This document shows positions 1 through 8,461 of a stretch of DNA of 64,000 bases, one piece after another. Under the pieces are notes generated by a model that saw nothing but the letters and a program-made list of their open reading frames with translations, was not told the origin of the DNA and made no database searches. The translations under genes and the position numbers were made by a program. Each line of letters opens with the position of its first letter. Position 1 is the stretch's first letter. This DNA is from JAJFFW01 sp965263375 (GTDB lineage: Bacteria; Pseudomonadota; Alphaproteobacteria; Caulobacterales; Parvularculaceae): assembly GCA_965263375.1 (NCBI GenBank), contig OZ253669.1, forward strand, positions 1,736,001 to 1,800,000, given 5' to 3'.

Positions 1-509
1 TCCGACGCCATCTCTAGCGCTTTACGGCCGCAATAACTCGGATCACTATTAGCGTGGTATGGGGTTCTCTTGGCGGAGCTATTTACAAAAGTTTGTTTTA
101 AATCGCACGCAAGCCCAATTTCACCAGGGCGAACAACTTCAAAAAGCCGAATTTGGTCGCCGCGCATACATACGATGGATTCCAAGCCCTCCGTTTGAGT
201 AAGGGATGTCTTGGGCTTATCCAGCGCTGTTGCCAGTTTTGCGTCAGTCTCAGCGATCACGTTGTCGTCTGCGTCATCTGCATTTTGGACTGACGCAGAA
301 AACGGCTCAACAATTGGCGTTGTTTCGATGGGACCTTGCGCTTCTACTTGACCGCCCTGCTCGATTTCACGCTCAATGGTCGCTGCGGAAGTTGTAGGAG
401 ATTGGGCGAAAGCGGAACCGCCAGTAAACGCGGTTAATGCACCCGCGCTTAAAATGCTTAAACACCTTAAGCTCAATGAAAGCGGTCCTGTATACATTTT
501 ATCGTCCAT
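1..509 (-). CDS. Secreted protein of unknown function, 3' end beyond window
   Basis: An open frame of 169 codons runs off the left edge without a stop. The ATG at 509 follows a strong GGAGGAG ribosome site. The first ~37 residues form a signal peptide: MDDKMYTG, a hydrophobic stretch, then a likely cleavage site after AFA-Q. Residues ~38-100 are acidic and Ala/Thr/Glu-rich, probably a disordered linker. A better ordered part follows, with three cysteines visible (IVCMRGDQIRLFEVV, LACDLKQ, SYCGRKA), which could form disulfides in the periplasm. I recognise no family. It is transcribed away from folA, with a 229-base spacer between. Confidence 0.75.
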   Translation of the reverse strand, partial: MDDKMYTGPLSLSLRCLSILSAGALTAFTGGSAFAQSPTTSAATIEREIEQGGQVEAQGPIETTPIVEPFSASVQNADDADDNVIAETDAKLATALDKPKTSLTQTEGLESIVCMRGDQIRLFEVVRPGEIGLACDLKQTFVNSSAKRTPYHANSDPSYCGRKALEMAS

Positions 510-738
510 AAACTCCTCCGCCGGAGTGCGCCAAATATATGGCTTTGTTACTATACTTGCGGATGGCGCAACACAGTGAAACCAAAAATATTGCACCTAA
601 CAAAAGTGCAAATAGAAAAGTGCGCCTATAAAATTTCCGGGCAAACGACGATATTAATGTCGCTTTGAGATGATATATTTACCGCAAGATAGCTAGTTTG
701 TCTCGAATTGAATTTTTAAGCTTGCCCCATATTCAACA

Positions 739-1284
739 TTAATGGTCGTTTTGGATCCGATCCAAAATGAAAAAGTCGCAAGGATAGTCATTTTTGTCAG
801 ATTGTGCGGCTGAGCCGATTTTTACTTTACGCCATTTATCTTGCAGAAGCGGTGGAAAATATGCGTCCCCCTCAACTTCTGCGCGCACCTGCGTATAATA
901 AATCCGGTCCGCGATCGCAATGGACTGCTCATATAAGCTTTGCCCACCTATAAGGCATATTTCAGTAAGGCGCCGAGATTGTGCGCAATTTTTTGCTGAG
1001 TTGATGGCGCTGGTTAAATCTTGCGCCATGATCACTTCGGGATGAACACTCACATCGCTGCGAGATACAACAATATTATCCCGCCCCGGTAAGGGCCGAC
1101 CAATGCTGTCATAGGTTACGCGCCCCATAATGATGGGCTTTCCCAAAGTAACCGATTTAAACCACTTAAGGTCATCGCTAATGCGCCAAGCAAGATCGCC
1201 ATCAATGCCTATAACGCGTTTTTCAGCGGCGGCGACGACAAGCGCTAAAAGAGGGCCTTCCTTATCCGGAATAATGGTGTTCAT
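739..1284 (-). CDS. folA: Dihydrofolate reductase
   Basis: Reduces dihydrofolate to tetrahydrofolate with NADPH in the cytoplasm, regenerating the folate oxidised by thymidylate synthase. At 181 residues it is slightly longer than the usual ~160-170. Family signatures are visible: LALVVAAAEKRVIGIDGDLAWRI near the N-terminus, with the substrate-binding acidic residue and Trp, then KPIIMGRVTYDSIGRPLPGR and the NADPH-binding ICLIGGQSLYEQ. It lies 10 bases downstream of thyA on the same strand, so the two are almost certainly co-transcribed. Start: ATG at 1284; an internal start is possible because the first ~10 residues precede the conserved strand. Confidence 0.95.
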   Translation of the reverse strand: MNTIIPDKEGPLLALVVAAAEKRVIGIDGDLAWRISDDLKWFKSVTLGKPIIMGRVTYDSIGRPLPGRDNIVVSRSDVSVHPEVIMAQDLTSAINSAKNCAQSRRLTEICLIGGQSLYEQSIAIADRIYYTQVRAEVEGDAYFPPLLQDKWRKVKIGSAAQSDKNDYPCDFFILDRIQNDH

Positions 1285-1294
1285 AACACATTAC

Positions 1295-2089
1295 TCACAC
1301 GGCAACTGGCGCTTTGATATGAGCTTGCGCATTGTAATGCGTGATTTCGATGTCATCGAAACGAAACTCAAAAAGGTCTTTAACCTCTGGCCTTAAATGC
1401 AGTTGCGGCAATGGCCCAGGCGTGCGGGCAAGTTGCTCGCGCGCTTGATCAAAATGATTGCTGTATAGGTGCGCATCGCCAAGGGTGTGAACAAAATCGC
1501 CCGGCTCAAGACCGGTCGCTTGCGCCATCATGGCTGTTAACAAGGCGTAGGAAGCAATATTAAAAGGAACGCCTAAAAATATGTCGCCAGAACGTTGATA
1601 TAATTGGCAAGATAGTCGCCCTTTTGAGACATAAAATTGAAACAGGCAGTGACATGGCGGCAAAGCCATTCTATCGATTTCAGCAGGATTCCAGGCGCTT
1701 ACAACCATTCGCCTAGAGGCGGGATTCGTTTTAATCTCGTTTAACACCCACGAAATCTGGTCAACCGTTCGCCCATCCGGCGTCGCCCATGACCGCCATT
1801 GGCTGCCATAAACGGGGCCTAGGTCGCCTTTTTCATCAGCCCATTCATCCCAAATGCTGACGCCATTTTCTTTTAGATAAGCGATATTTGTATCGCCTGC
1901 TAAAAACCATAAAAGCTCATGGATAATGGACTTTAAGTGTAGTTTTTTGGTTGTCAGCAACGGGAAGCCGTCCGCCAAATCATAGCGCATTTGATAACCG
2001 AAGATGGAACGCGCCCCAACGCCTGTGCGATCGTCGCGATCATCGCCCAATTCATACGCTGTCCTTAGCAAGTCCAAATATTGTTTCAT
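1295..2089 (-). CDS. thyA: Thymidylate synthase
   Basis: Methylates dUMP to dTMP using methylenetetrahydrofolate, giving dihydrofolate that the adjacent folA product recycles. The length of 264 residues is the canonical size for the E. coli type. Signatures: DDRTGVGARSIFGYQMRYDL near the N-terminus, the catalytic cysteine in ALPPCHCLFQFYV (~146), the substrate-binding QRSGDIFLGVPFNIASYA, and the C-terminal APVAV that closes over the site. It is the first gene of a thyA-folA unit. Start ATG at 2089; MKQYLDLL matches the family N-terminus. Confidence 0.97.
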   Translation of the reverse strand: MKQYLDLLRTAYELGDDRDDRTGVGARSIFGYQMRYDLADGFPLLTTKKLHLKSIIHELLWFLAGDTNIAYLKENGVSIWDEWADEKGDLGPVYGSQWRSWATPDGRTVDQISWVLNEIKTNPASRRMVVSAWNPAEIDRMALPPCHCLFQFYVSKGRLSCQLYQRSGDIFLGVPFNIASYALLTAMMAQATGLEPGDFVHTLGDAHLYSNHFDQAREQLARTPGPLPQLHLRPEVKDLFEFRFDDIEITHYNAQAHIKAPVAV

Positions 2090-2308
2090 GTGCGTAAGAA
2101 TCTCCTGATTCGAGGCCCCGCAAGGGTATGGGGGAATATTTTTCGCCCCTCCTTTTTCCTCAGTCTTATTTTTGACCCTAGAATGAGCAAACTAGGCGCG
2201 ATATTGGCCATAATCTCGGGGGACAGAATTAAAACCCAAGGCTTCCTATCGCCGCCCTTAGAAATGATGGTATATTGTAATTGGTTAGGGGCGTAAGGGG
2301 ATATAAGC

Positions 2309-3739
2309 ATGAATAAGCCAATGCAGCCTGGCGGGGAAAATGGCGCTTGGGGGCGGTCAACATTCACCTTAGGGGCGATGGCTGGCGGACTGCTTGCCGG
2401 ACTTTGCATATACTTCGTTGGCGATACGTGGCTTGACGCAAACAAAAATTTCCCGCTCGCCATCGCCGCCGCCCAATTTATTGCGATCGCTTTTGGGGGC
2501 GTTATTTTGCTGGCGACGCCAGGCGCGCTATTGCGCAGTATAGTCGCGGCGGTGCTTGTGGCGCTGTTTGTTTCTGCGCCAACCTATTACATGGTTGGAC
2601 TTTCTGCTGGAGAGCAAAGTCTTACAGAATTTCCAGTTATTTTTTGGATATCGCTTGGTCATCCTATTGCTTGTTATGTGCTGTTAGCTTTTGCAAAAGC
2701 CATTATCGATGATGGGTTTCCGCCGCGCTACCACCCATTGTTTTTGAATGGTTTGACATTTCCATTGATTATTGTTGGGGCTGGGCTCTTTGCCGGGCTG
2801 GCTTTTACATTGCTGCTCGCTTGGGGCGTTTTGCTAAAATCGTTGAATGTACCCGCCTTTACAGAGACATTTAGCAAGCCTTGGTTTTTCTTTCCGTTTC
2901 TTGGCGCCATTGGCGGACTTTCCATCGCAATGATGCGGGGCATGGAAACCGTTTTAAACGCATTGCGGTTTTTACTCTTGCTGTTCAGCCGTATCGCTAT
3001 GCCGATTATGGCGGTCTTTTCAGTTACCCTGGTTATTGTCATCGCGATAAACGGTCCGGGGCCTTTATTTGAGCGCGCCTACAGTGGCGGTATTTTACTG
3101 GGACTTAGCTTTGCCGGCATGCTTATATTCAACGGCGTCTATCAAAATGGCGAAGGCGCGCCGCCGCCAGTTTGGTTGCGCTTATCCACGCTCGCGGTGT
3201 TGGCTAGCTTTCCAATCTATACTGGCCTTGCGGCCTTTGCGTTTTGGATGCGCGTCGGTGAATACGGCCTGACGCCGCCGCGTGTTTTTGGCCTTGTTAT
3301 GAACGCCCTGGCGTTTGCATATAGTCTTGTTTGCCTTGCCGGTCTCTTATCGGAGCTTAATTGGCGTTCAAAGCGGTGGATGCCGCTGGTGGCGCCTTTA
3401 AATACAATGATGGGCGCTTTATGGGCGATTATTCTGATTGGTTTAGCAACACCCATCATTAACCCGTGGGCTATAAGCGCGAAAAGTCAGGAGCGCCTAC
3501 TCGTCGAAGGACGAATAAAAGCCGATGATTTTGACTACGGGTATTTAGCGTTTGAGCTTGGTGAAGCAGGACAAAAAGCGCTGCAGCGCCTTGAAGGGCT
3601 TGATGAACATCCAGAAGCTGCTGCGATCAAAGCAGGTGTTGATCAAGCCAGAACAGCATCAAGCTATTATGAGTATCGTCGTAACCAAGCTGATCGCACA
3701 CGCGAACGAGACGGTATTTTCAGCGCTGATCCAGAATAA
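2309..3739 (+). CDS. DUF4153-type polytopic membrane protein
   Basis: A 476-residue integral membrane protein with about ten to twelve hydrophobic segments between residues ~20 and 400, then a soluble, charged C-terminal tail of ~75 residues (from ISAKSQERLLVEGRI). The segment RVGEYGLTPPRVFGLV (~322-337) matches the hallmark of DUF4153 proteins as I remember them; the family has no established reaction. The tail holds helical pieces that look TPR-like but are too short to assign. It is divergent from thyA across a 219-base spacer, and the VOC gene follows after 26 bases. The spacer should carry promoters for both directions, but I could not place one with confidence. Confidence 0.75.
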   Translation: MNKPMQPGGENGAWGRSTFTLGAMAGGLLAGLCIYFVGDTWLDANKNFPLAIAAAQFIAIAFGGVILLATPGALLRSIVAAVLVALFVSAPTYYMVGLSAGEQSLTEFPVIFWISLGHPIACYVLLAFAKAIIDDGFPPRYHPLFLNGLTFPLIIVGAGLFAGLAFTLLLAWGVLLKSLNVPAFTETFSKPWFFFPFLGAIGGLSIAMMRGMETVLNALRFLLLLFSRIAMPIMAVFSVTLVIVIAINGPGPLFERAYSGGILLGLSFAGMLIFNGVYQNGEGAPPPVWLRLSTLAVLASFPIYTGLAAFAFWMRVGEYGLTPPRVFGLVMNALAFAYSLVCLAGLLSELNWRSKRWMPLVAPLNTMMGALWAIILIGLATPIINPWAISAKSQERLLVEGRIKADDFDYGYLAFELGEAGQKALQRLEGLDEHPEAAAIKAGVDQARTASSYYEYRRNQADRTRERDGIFSADPE

Positions 3740-3765
3740 ACACCCTTCTTATTTGTTGAGATTAC

Positions 3766-4146
3766 ATGGACCGTCCTAAAGACAATACGATCAATTATAT
3801 TGAATTTCCGATGGGTGATCCGGGCTTAGTTAAAGCTTTTTATGAGGCAGCTTTTGGATGGATATTCACCGATTGGGGCCCGGACTATATCAGCTTTGAA
3901 GGGGCTGGACTTGAGGGTGGATTTAATCGGGAAGCCGGTATAACAGCGACGTCGCCCGGCCCATTAGTTATCCTATACGCCCATGACCTTGAAGAAAAAG
4001 AGGCGCGCATTACCAAAGCTGGCGGCGCTATAACACGCACTATATACAGCTTTCCTGGCGGTCGCCGGTTCCATTTTAAAGATCCTGTCGGCAATGAGCT
4101 GGCGGTATGGTCTTCAAAAGACGCGGCCCCAGCTTCTCCCAAGTAG
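3766..4146 (+). CDS. VOC (glyoxalase/bleomycin-resistance fold) family protein
   Basis: A 126-residue single VOC module. NYIEFPMGD followed by VKAFYEAAFGWIF is the typical first beta-alpha-beta unit (glyoxalase-like LxRAxxFYxxVFGW pattern), and the C-terminal FKDPVGNELAVWS is the usual closing strand (DPxGNxxxLW). Substrate and metal cannot be inferred: the glyoxalase I metal ligands are not all evident, and this subgroup is mostly uncharacterised. Follows the DUF4153 gene by 26 bases, probably in the same transcript. Confidence 0.85.
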   Translation: MDRPKDNTINYIEFPMGDPGLVKAFYEAAFGWIFTDWGPDYISFEGAGLEGGFNREAGITATSPGPLVILYAHDLEEKEARITKAGGAITRTIYSFPGGRRFHFKDPVGNELAVWSSKDAAPASPK

Positions 4147-4165
4147 CACCGTCGCAACCAGTAAC

Positions 4166-4195
4166 TTTGGCGCACTCTGGTTTGGCGCACACTGG
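4166..4195. repeat. Tandem 15-bp imperfect direct repeat
   Basis: Two adjacent copies of tttggcgcac(t/a)ctgg differ at one base. They lie in the short gap between the VOC gene and the convergent XRE gene. No function is evident. Confidence 0.6.
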
Positions 4196-4231
4196 AGAGT
4201 CTTTAAGTTTAGCTGAGCGATTTAAATTGCG

Positions 4232-4459
4232 CTAAGTGCGCATTATGACTTTGCGATTGGGTCCGTTGTAATCTTCAACGCCTTCAGCAATCGCATAGCA
4301 AGCCAGCCTAACCGCCCGGGGAATAACAACCTTTTCCCCGTCACGCTCGCCTTTTTCATAATATTGGATCATGCGCCGCTTGAGACCAAGGGCGTGCGCA
4401 GCATCCTTTTGCGATAGCTTCATCGTTTTGCGCCATTTGCGAAAGTCGCTGGGTTCCAT
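4232..4459 (-). CDS. Small XRE-type helix-turn-helix regulator
   Basis: A 75-residue protein that is almost entirely one helix-turn-helix domain: DFRKWRKTMKLSQKDAAHAL followed by KRRMIQYYEKGER, the classic Cro/C1 pattern in which the second helix contacts DNA. The C-terminal part (VIPRAVRLACYAIAEGVEDY) resembles the extension of small alphaproteobacterial XRE proteins. I prefer the ATG at 4459 (MEPSDFRKW); an upstream GTG at 4474 adds five residues and has a somewhat better Shine-Dalgarno-like GGCGGAA. Its target is unknown. It is transcribed away from the tmRNA gene, so it could share a control region with it. Confidence 0.8.
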   Translation of the reverse strand: MEPSDFRKWRKTMKLSQKDAAHALGLKRRMIQYYEKGERDGEKVVIPRAVRLACYAIAEGVEDYNGPNRKVIMRT

Positions 4460-4627
4460 GGGTGTTCCAACCACTGAAAAGTTCCGCCTTATCCTGCTCC
4501 CCTATGCGCACATAATGCATTCATATTACATTATTTTGAAGAAATGGCGCCTAAATCAGAATTATTGAAATGTTTTCTACAGTGCTCTTCAAAAATTTAT
4601 GAATTGCGCTTAAGTCTTAGGTGCTGG

Positions 4628-4990
4628 CTTGCCAGCTATGGCGATAAAAGACCCGTGTAATAAGCGGTTCGGACCCGGGGGCGGTACCCGGCGGCTCCAC
4701 CAAAGCGCCCTTGGCGTACAACTTATAAAGATTGCGAGTAACTCGCAGGTTTATAAGGCGTTTTGGCGGGGCCGAAATAGGATCGACGAGCGTGTAAAGA
4801 CGACGTTTTCGCTCGGTTCGCCTCCGTTATTTGGCGAAACTTGAATAGTTGCAAATGACAACTACTCGGAAGAGTTTGCTCTCGCTGCGTAATGCGGCTG
4901 AGCGAATTCGCTTTAAAGCCCTAGTCTCTTTCCAAGACTAGGCGGGGCTCCCCCGGCGCCTGGCAACAGAAGCCGGGGACTTCAACTCAA
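4628..4990 (+). ncRNA. ssrA: tmRNA, circularly permuted two-piece alphaproteobacterial form
   Basis: Rescues stalled ribosomes and adds a degradation tag. The acceptor piece comes first and ends with CCA at 4702. The coding piece starts at 4768 with GGGGCCG, which pairs along all seven positions with CGGCTCC (4692-4698) to form the alanine-type acceptor stem, including one G-U pair. Between them lies a ~65-base spacer expected to be removed in maturation. The tag frame starts at GCA 4851 and encodes ANDNYSEEFALAA. A GC-rich hairpin around 4952-4978 fits a 3' pseudoknot or stem. The acceptor-piece start and coding-piece end are estimates. The T-arm stem (4675-4679 with 4687-4691) encloses a non-canonical loop. 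sspB lies ~640 bases downstream. Confidence 0.95.
4851..4892 (+). other. tmRNA proteolysis-tag reading frame
   Basis: The resume codon GCA is followed by twelve more sense codons and TAA, giving ANDNYSEEFALAA. With the alanine charged on the tmRNA the added peptide is AANDNYSEEFALAA. The C-terminal LAA is the ClpX-recognised end. The N-terminal AANDN is the segment bound by SspB-type adaptors and resembles the AANDNFAEEFAVAA tag of Caulobacter. Confidence 0.93.
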
Positions 4991-5081
4991 GCTTGAGATC
5001 CCTCTTCAAAGGTTGTCACGCCGCCTGGAATAACCTCCCAAGCGGCTTTAGTCCCCTTACTTTTGAGTTCAACAAGAAGAA

Positions 5082-5501
5082 TTATGATTGAGCCTCGTCA
5101 AAAAGCCCCTCATCTAGGACGCGCGGCTCTAACGCCTGGTCAAGTGGTTTTACTAAAATGGCAATCTCGTTGACCTCCCCTTCAAACCGCTCAGAGGTAA
5201 GCCGAACAACCTGACGGTCATCGCGCCAAAAAACGCCATTCAGCGCGTCAAGACAGGCTTTCGCAATGTTATCAACATCAAAGGCGCCTTTTTTATCGGC
5301 GACAACGCTTGTCCAAATATGGACTTCAAAGGGAGCAAATGACGGACGGCGAACACTCACTTCTTTGCGACAAAAAGTTGCGACTAGCTTTTTTAAGCGT
5401 CTTGTTTGCGTGGTTGCGGCACGGATCCGCAAAAGCGCCGTTTCACCGCGAAAGGCGATTTGCACCGGCCCTCTCCCGCTAAAACTATTCTCATAGTGCA
5501 T
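5082..5501 (-). CDS. RusA-family Holliday-junction endonuclease-like protein
   Basis: The segment FDVDNIAKACLDALNGVFWR followed by DDRQV is the RusA signature: the aspartates coordinate the catalytic magnesium in the dimeric Holliday-junction resolvase fold. The preceding FEVHIWTSVVADKK is the expected beta-strand segment. RusA proteins are often prophage-derived, but free-standing copies are common in alphaproteobacterial chromosomes, and no other phage gene is present here. I prefer ATG 5501 (MHYENSF, preceded by AGGGGCGAG) over the upstream ATG 5528 or TTG 5534, which lack a ribosome site. It sits between ssrA and sspB on the opposite strand and is divergent from sspB. Confidence 0.82.
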   Translation of the reverse strand: MHYENSFSGRGPVQIAFRGETALLRIRAATTQTRRLKKLVATFCRKEVSVRRPSFAPFEVHIWTSVVADKKGAFDVDNIAKACLDALNGVFWRDDRQVVRLTSERFEGEVNEIAILVKPLDQALEPRVLDEGLFDEAQS

Positions 5502-5629
5502 ACTCGCCCCTATTTGTTTTAAACTCATCTGCAAATTTGAAATTCATGGTCTAGCGCTTTATCAATTGAGAGGGTTCGGCTAAGGCGGAACGTATTAAAA
5601 ACAAAGTAAATGAAAACGGGTGCGCGCCG

Positions 5630-6205
5630 GTGAGCGATATTGAATTAGACTACGATTATTTGACCCAAAAAGCCCTGCGTAATGTGATCGCTGATGTTTT
5701 AACGATCACAGCCGAAATGGGTGAGGCGCCGGGTGAGCATCACTTTTACATTGAATTTCTAACCCAAGCGCCTGGCGTTAGCTTACCGGATCATTTAATC
5801 GAGACGTATCCCGACCGGATGACAATTGTTCTTCAGCATCAATTCTCAAACCTAAAGGTTGAAGACGAAGGATTTTCAGTCACCCTTAGCTTTAAGGGCA
5901 AACCGTCGAATCTTGAAATCCCGTTTGATGCAGTGACAAGCTTTGCAGACCCAAGCGTAAAGTTCGGCCTGCGTTTCGACCCAGAGCCTTTAGATGGCGA
6001 AGAGAGCCAAGCTCAATCATCTTTTAACGAGACAAGCATCGAGCCTGACAGCTTAACCGAACCGCTAAGCGATCAGGCGACGATAATAGAAACGGCGAGT
6101 GTTGAGCGGGCCTCCAAAAAAGAAGCTGAGGCCGATAACAAAAGCGAAGATGAAACGCAGCCAAGCGCCGACGTCGTCAGCCTAGACGCTTTCCGCAAGA
6201 AATAA
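5630..6205 (+). CDS. sspB: SspB-type ClpXP adaptor
   Basis: Alphaproteobacterial SspB tethers ssrA-tagged proteins to ClpX for degradation. Residues ~1-120 form the conserved substrate-binding fold (DYDYLTQKALRNVIADVL, HHFYIEFLTQAPGV, LPDHLIETYPDRMTIVLQHQ, FSVTLSFKGKPSNLEIPFDA). A long acidic, Ser/Glu-rich linker follows, and the last ~10 residues (VVSLDAFRKK) should be the ClpX-binding tail, the same layout as Caulobacter SspB. The start is GTG at 5630. A short ATG frame (5610) ends on the overlapping TGA at this start and may couple translation. Its likely client tag is encoded by the nearby ssrA. Confidence 0.92.
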   Translation: MSDIELDYDYLTQKALRNVIADVLTITAEMGEAPGEHHFYIEFLTQAPGVSLPDHLIETYPDRMTIVLQHQFSNLKVEDEGFSVTLSFKGKPSNLEIPFDAVTSFADPSVKFGLRFDPEPLDGEESQAQSSFNETSIEPDSLTEPLSDQATIIETASVERASKKEAEADNKSEDETQPSADVVSLDAFRKK

Positions 6206-6403
6206 CGTCCTGCGCTTTTATAAAAGCGACTTCCTTTGGAGTATATATATGCGCCCCCTTGCGACGGGCGGCGCATCGTGCTTTGTCACCGTCATCTAAT
6301 GATCCCTTCCCCTCGCCTAAGCGCATGCGACGATTTCGGGTCCGCCCATCTTCCGCCGCCAAATGCGTCTGGCGTGTGATGTAAAATTGATGAGGCGACC
6401 AGC

Positions 6404-7795
6404 ATGAGCGAAACCAGAACAGAATCCGATAGCTTTGGCCCTTTAGAGGTGCCGACCGATAAATATTACGGCGCACAATCTGCGCGCTCGCTAATCAACT
6501 TCCCAATTGGCGTTGAAACAATGCCTGTACCGATGGTTCGCGCCCTTGGTATAGTCAAACGATCCGCTGCTAGCGCAAATATGGCGCTGGATAATTTGGA
6601 GCCAAAAATCGGTGATGCAATCGTTGCAGCCGCTAGTGAGGTTGCGGAAGGGAAATTGAACGATCATTTCCCCCTTTCTGTTTGGCAAACAGGGTCTGGA
6701 ACACAGTCTAACATGAACTCTAACGAGGTTGTCGCAAACCGCGCCATTGAAATTCTTGGCGGCGAGCTTGGATCTAAAGATCCCGTGCATCCCAACGACC
6801 ATGTCAATAAAAGCCAATCATCTAACGATACCTTCCCAACCGCGATGCATATCGCGACCGCAGAAGAAATCGTACATAGCCTGGTTCCTGCCCTTCAAAC
6901 TTTGTGTAATGCGTTAAACGACAAGTCTGAAGCTTTCAAAGATATTGTCAAAATCGGCCGCACGCACCTTCAAGACGCAACGCCATTGACCCTTGGGCAA
7001 GAATTTTCCGGCTATGTTAAAATGGTCTCTAACGGCATTGAACGCGCAGAGGCGGTTCTGCCCCGTCTCTACGCCTTGGCTCAAGGCGGCACAGCTGTTG
7101 GTACGGGGATTAACTCAAAACCTGGCTTTGCAGAAAAGTTTGCAGAAGAAGTCGCAACCTACACAAAGCTGCCCTTCGTGACGGCGCCAAACAAATTTGA
7201 AGCGCTCGGCACCCATGACGCCATGGTTGAAGCGCATGGCGCGCTAAACGAAATCGCCGTTTCATTATTTAAGATCGCCAATGACATCCGTCTTCTTGGG
7301 TCGGGCCCGCGCTCTGGCATTGCTGAAATCTCATTACCTGAAAATGAGCCAGGTTCTTCCATCATGCCGGGCAAGGTTAACCCAACCCAGTGCGAGGCGA
7401 TGACGATGGTCTGCGTTCAAGTAATGGGCAACAACGCCGCCGTTAGTTTTGCTGGCAGCCAGGGGCATTTTGAGTTGAACGTCTTTAAACCTGTCATTTT
7501 ATACAACACGCTCCAGTCAATCAGGCTTCTTGCTGACGCGAGCACATCCTTTACCGATAAATGCGTTGTCGGCGTTAAGGCGAATGAGGACCGTATTAAA
7601 GAGTTGATGGAACGCTCCTTAATGCTCGTCACCGCGCTTGCGCCCAAAATCGGCTATGACAAAGCGACCGAAATAGCAAAAACAGCGCACAAAAATGGGA
7701 CAACCTTGCGCGAAGAAGCGTTACGTCTTGGCTATGTCTCAGAAGAAGACTACGACGCGATTGTGCGTCCAGAGCAGATGATTTCCCCTCGCTAG
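6404..7795 (+). CDS. fumC: Class II fumarate hydratase
   Basis: Interconverts fumarate and malate in the TCA cycle without an iron-sulfur cluster. At 463 residues it is the standard length. Diagnostic motifs: GSGTQSNMNSNEV (~97-109), the NKSQSSNDTFPTAMH substrate loop (~135-149), THLQDATP with the catalytic histidine (~188), and the superfamily signature GSSIMPGKVNP (~317-327) with the catalytic serine. It is downstream of sspB on the same strand but separated by 198 bases, so probably has its own promoter. Start ATG at 6404, preceded by a weak GAGGCGACC site. Confidence 0.97.
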   Translation: MSETRTESDSFGPLEVPTDKYYGAQSARSLINFPIGVETMPVPMVRALGIVKRSAASANMALDNLEPKIGDAIVAAASEVAEGKLNDHFPLSVWQTGSGTQSNMNSNEVVANRAIEILGGELGSKDPVHPNDHVNKSQSSNDTFPTAMHIATAEEIVHSLVPALQTLCNALNDKSEAFKDIVKIGRTHLQDATPLTLGQEFSGYVKMVSNGIERAEAVLPRLYALAQGGTAVGTGINSKPGFAEKFAEEVATYTKLPFVTAPNKFEALGTHDAMVEAHGALNEIAVSLFKIANDIRLLGSGPRSGIAEISLPENEPGSSIMPGKVNPTQCEAMTMVCVQVMGNNAAVSFAGSQGHFELNVFKPVILYNTLQSIRLLADASTSFTDKCVVGVKANEDRIKELMERSLMLVTALAPKIGYDKATEIAKTAHKNGTTLREEALRLGYVSEEDYDAIVRPEQMISPR

Positions 7796-7823
7796 GTAAG
7801 GCAACAGGCGATTTCCCCAAATG

Positions 7824-7856
7824 AGAACCGGCCCGACGCAACTTTGGACCGGTTCT
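7824..7856 (+). terminator. Inverted repeat after fumC, possible terminator
   Basis: AGAACCGG (7824-7831) pairs exactly with CCGGTTCT (7849-7856) around a 17-base loop. It begins 29 bases past the fumC stop. There is no clear run of T after the stem, so intrinsic termination is only a suggestion. Confidence 0.4.
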
Positions 7857-7932
7857 TGCTATAACTTACGGGAAAGCGGGCAAGATGTTTCGCCCCTTTG
7901 ATGTGTTGCAAAATGGGTAAAGGATAATCGCC

Positions 7933-8151
7933 ATGGCTGAAGCCAAATCATCAAGCCAAGTCCGCCTCGCTTTAGCGCAGTTTCTATTTGCGAATGACCT
8001 AGACGTTGAAGCGCTTTACAAAGCATTGGGCGCAGAGCTCGCCGAGTGTGATAATGAGGCCGTATCGCATATGGCCGGCGTAATTGACGGAATTTCGCTA
8101 GCGACGTCAAAAATTCGCGCCCACGGTCTCGACGACTGGTCAAAAAAATAA
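7933..8151 (+). CDS. Small conserved-looking hypothetical protein
   Basis: A 72-residue soluble, mildly acidic protein starting MAEAKSSSQVRLALAQFL, predicted helical throughout with no membrane segment and no cysteine. The ATG follows AAAGGATAATCGCC, a good ribosome site. It lies downstream of fumC on the same strand. I do not recognise a family. Composition and start site make it more likely real than the overlapping frame on the other strand. Confidence 0.6.
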   Translation: MAEAKSSSQVRLALAQFLFANDLDVEALYKALGAELAECDNEAVSHMAGVIDGISLATSKIRAHGLDDWSKK

Positions 8152-8236
8152 GACCAATACTATTTTTACACTTGCACGCGTTTTGTCCTTCGAAGGCCTT
8201 TGGTCATCGAGGGATAAAGCTTTATAATAGCGCCGT

Positions 8237-8461
8237 ATGCTGAAACGCTCTTTATCAATTCGCGGCCATCGTACCAGCATTGCTCTGGAGCCGGATTTTT
8301 GGACTGTTCTTGAAGCAGCCGCAGGTCAATCCGAACGTTCGCTGCCGGATCTTATTGCGGAAATTGACCAAAAGCGTCTATCTGCGAACCCGGCGCCCAG
8401 TCTTTCTTCTGCGCTTCGTGTTTATGCTCTTTCGCATGCCGCAAAGAGGCAATCGACTTAA
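8237..8461 (+). CDS. Ribbon-helix-helix (RHH_4-type) domain protein
   Basis: A 74-residue protein with the pattern KRSLSIRGHRTSIALEPDFW, a beta-strand and helix, then LPDLIAEID in the second helix, which matches the small alphaproteobacterial RHH_4 family. Such proteins are presumed DNA-binding by fold, but the regulon is not known. It is a single-domain dimer candidate, basic at both ends. Its stop overlaps the convergent glnE-like gene's stop by four bases, so the two genes meet tail to tail. Confidence 0.82.
   Translation: MLKRSLSIRGHRTSIALEPDFWTVLEAAAGQSERSLPDLIAEIDQKRLSANPAPSLSSALRVYALSHAAKRQST

Noticed and set aside
2086..2463. 125-codon minus-strand frame upstream of thyA
   Set aside because: It overlaps the start of the DUF4153 gene and has no recognisable domain or good start.
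5082..5501. RusA-like gene as evidence of a prophage
   Set aside because: No integrase, terminase, capsid or other phage gene is near; neighbours are core genes.
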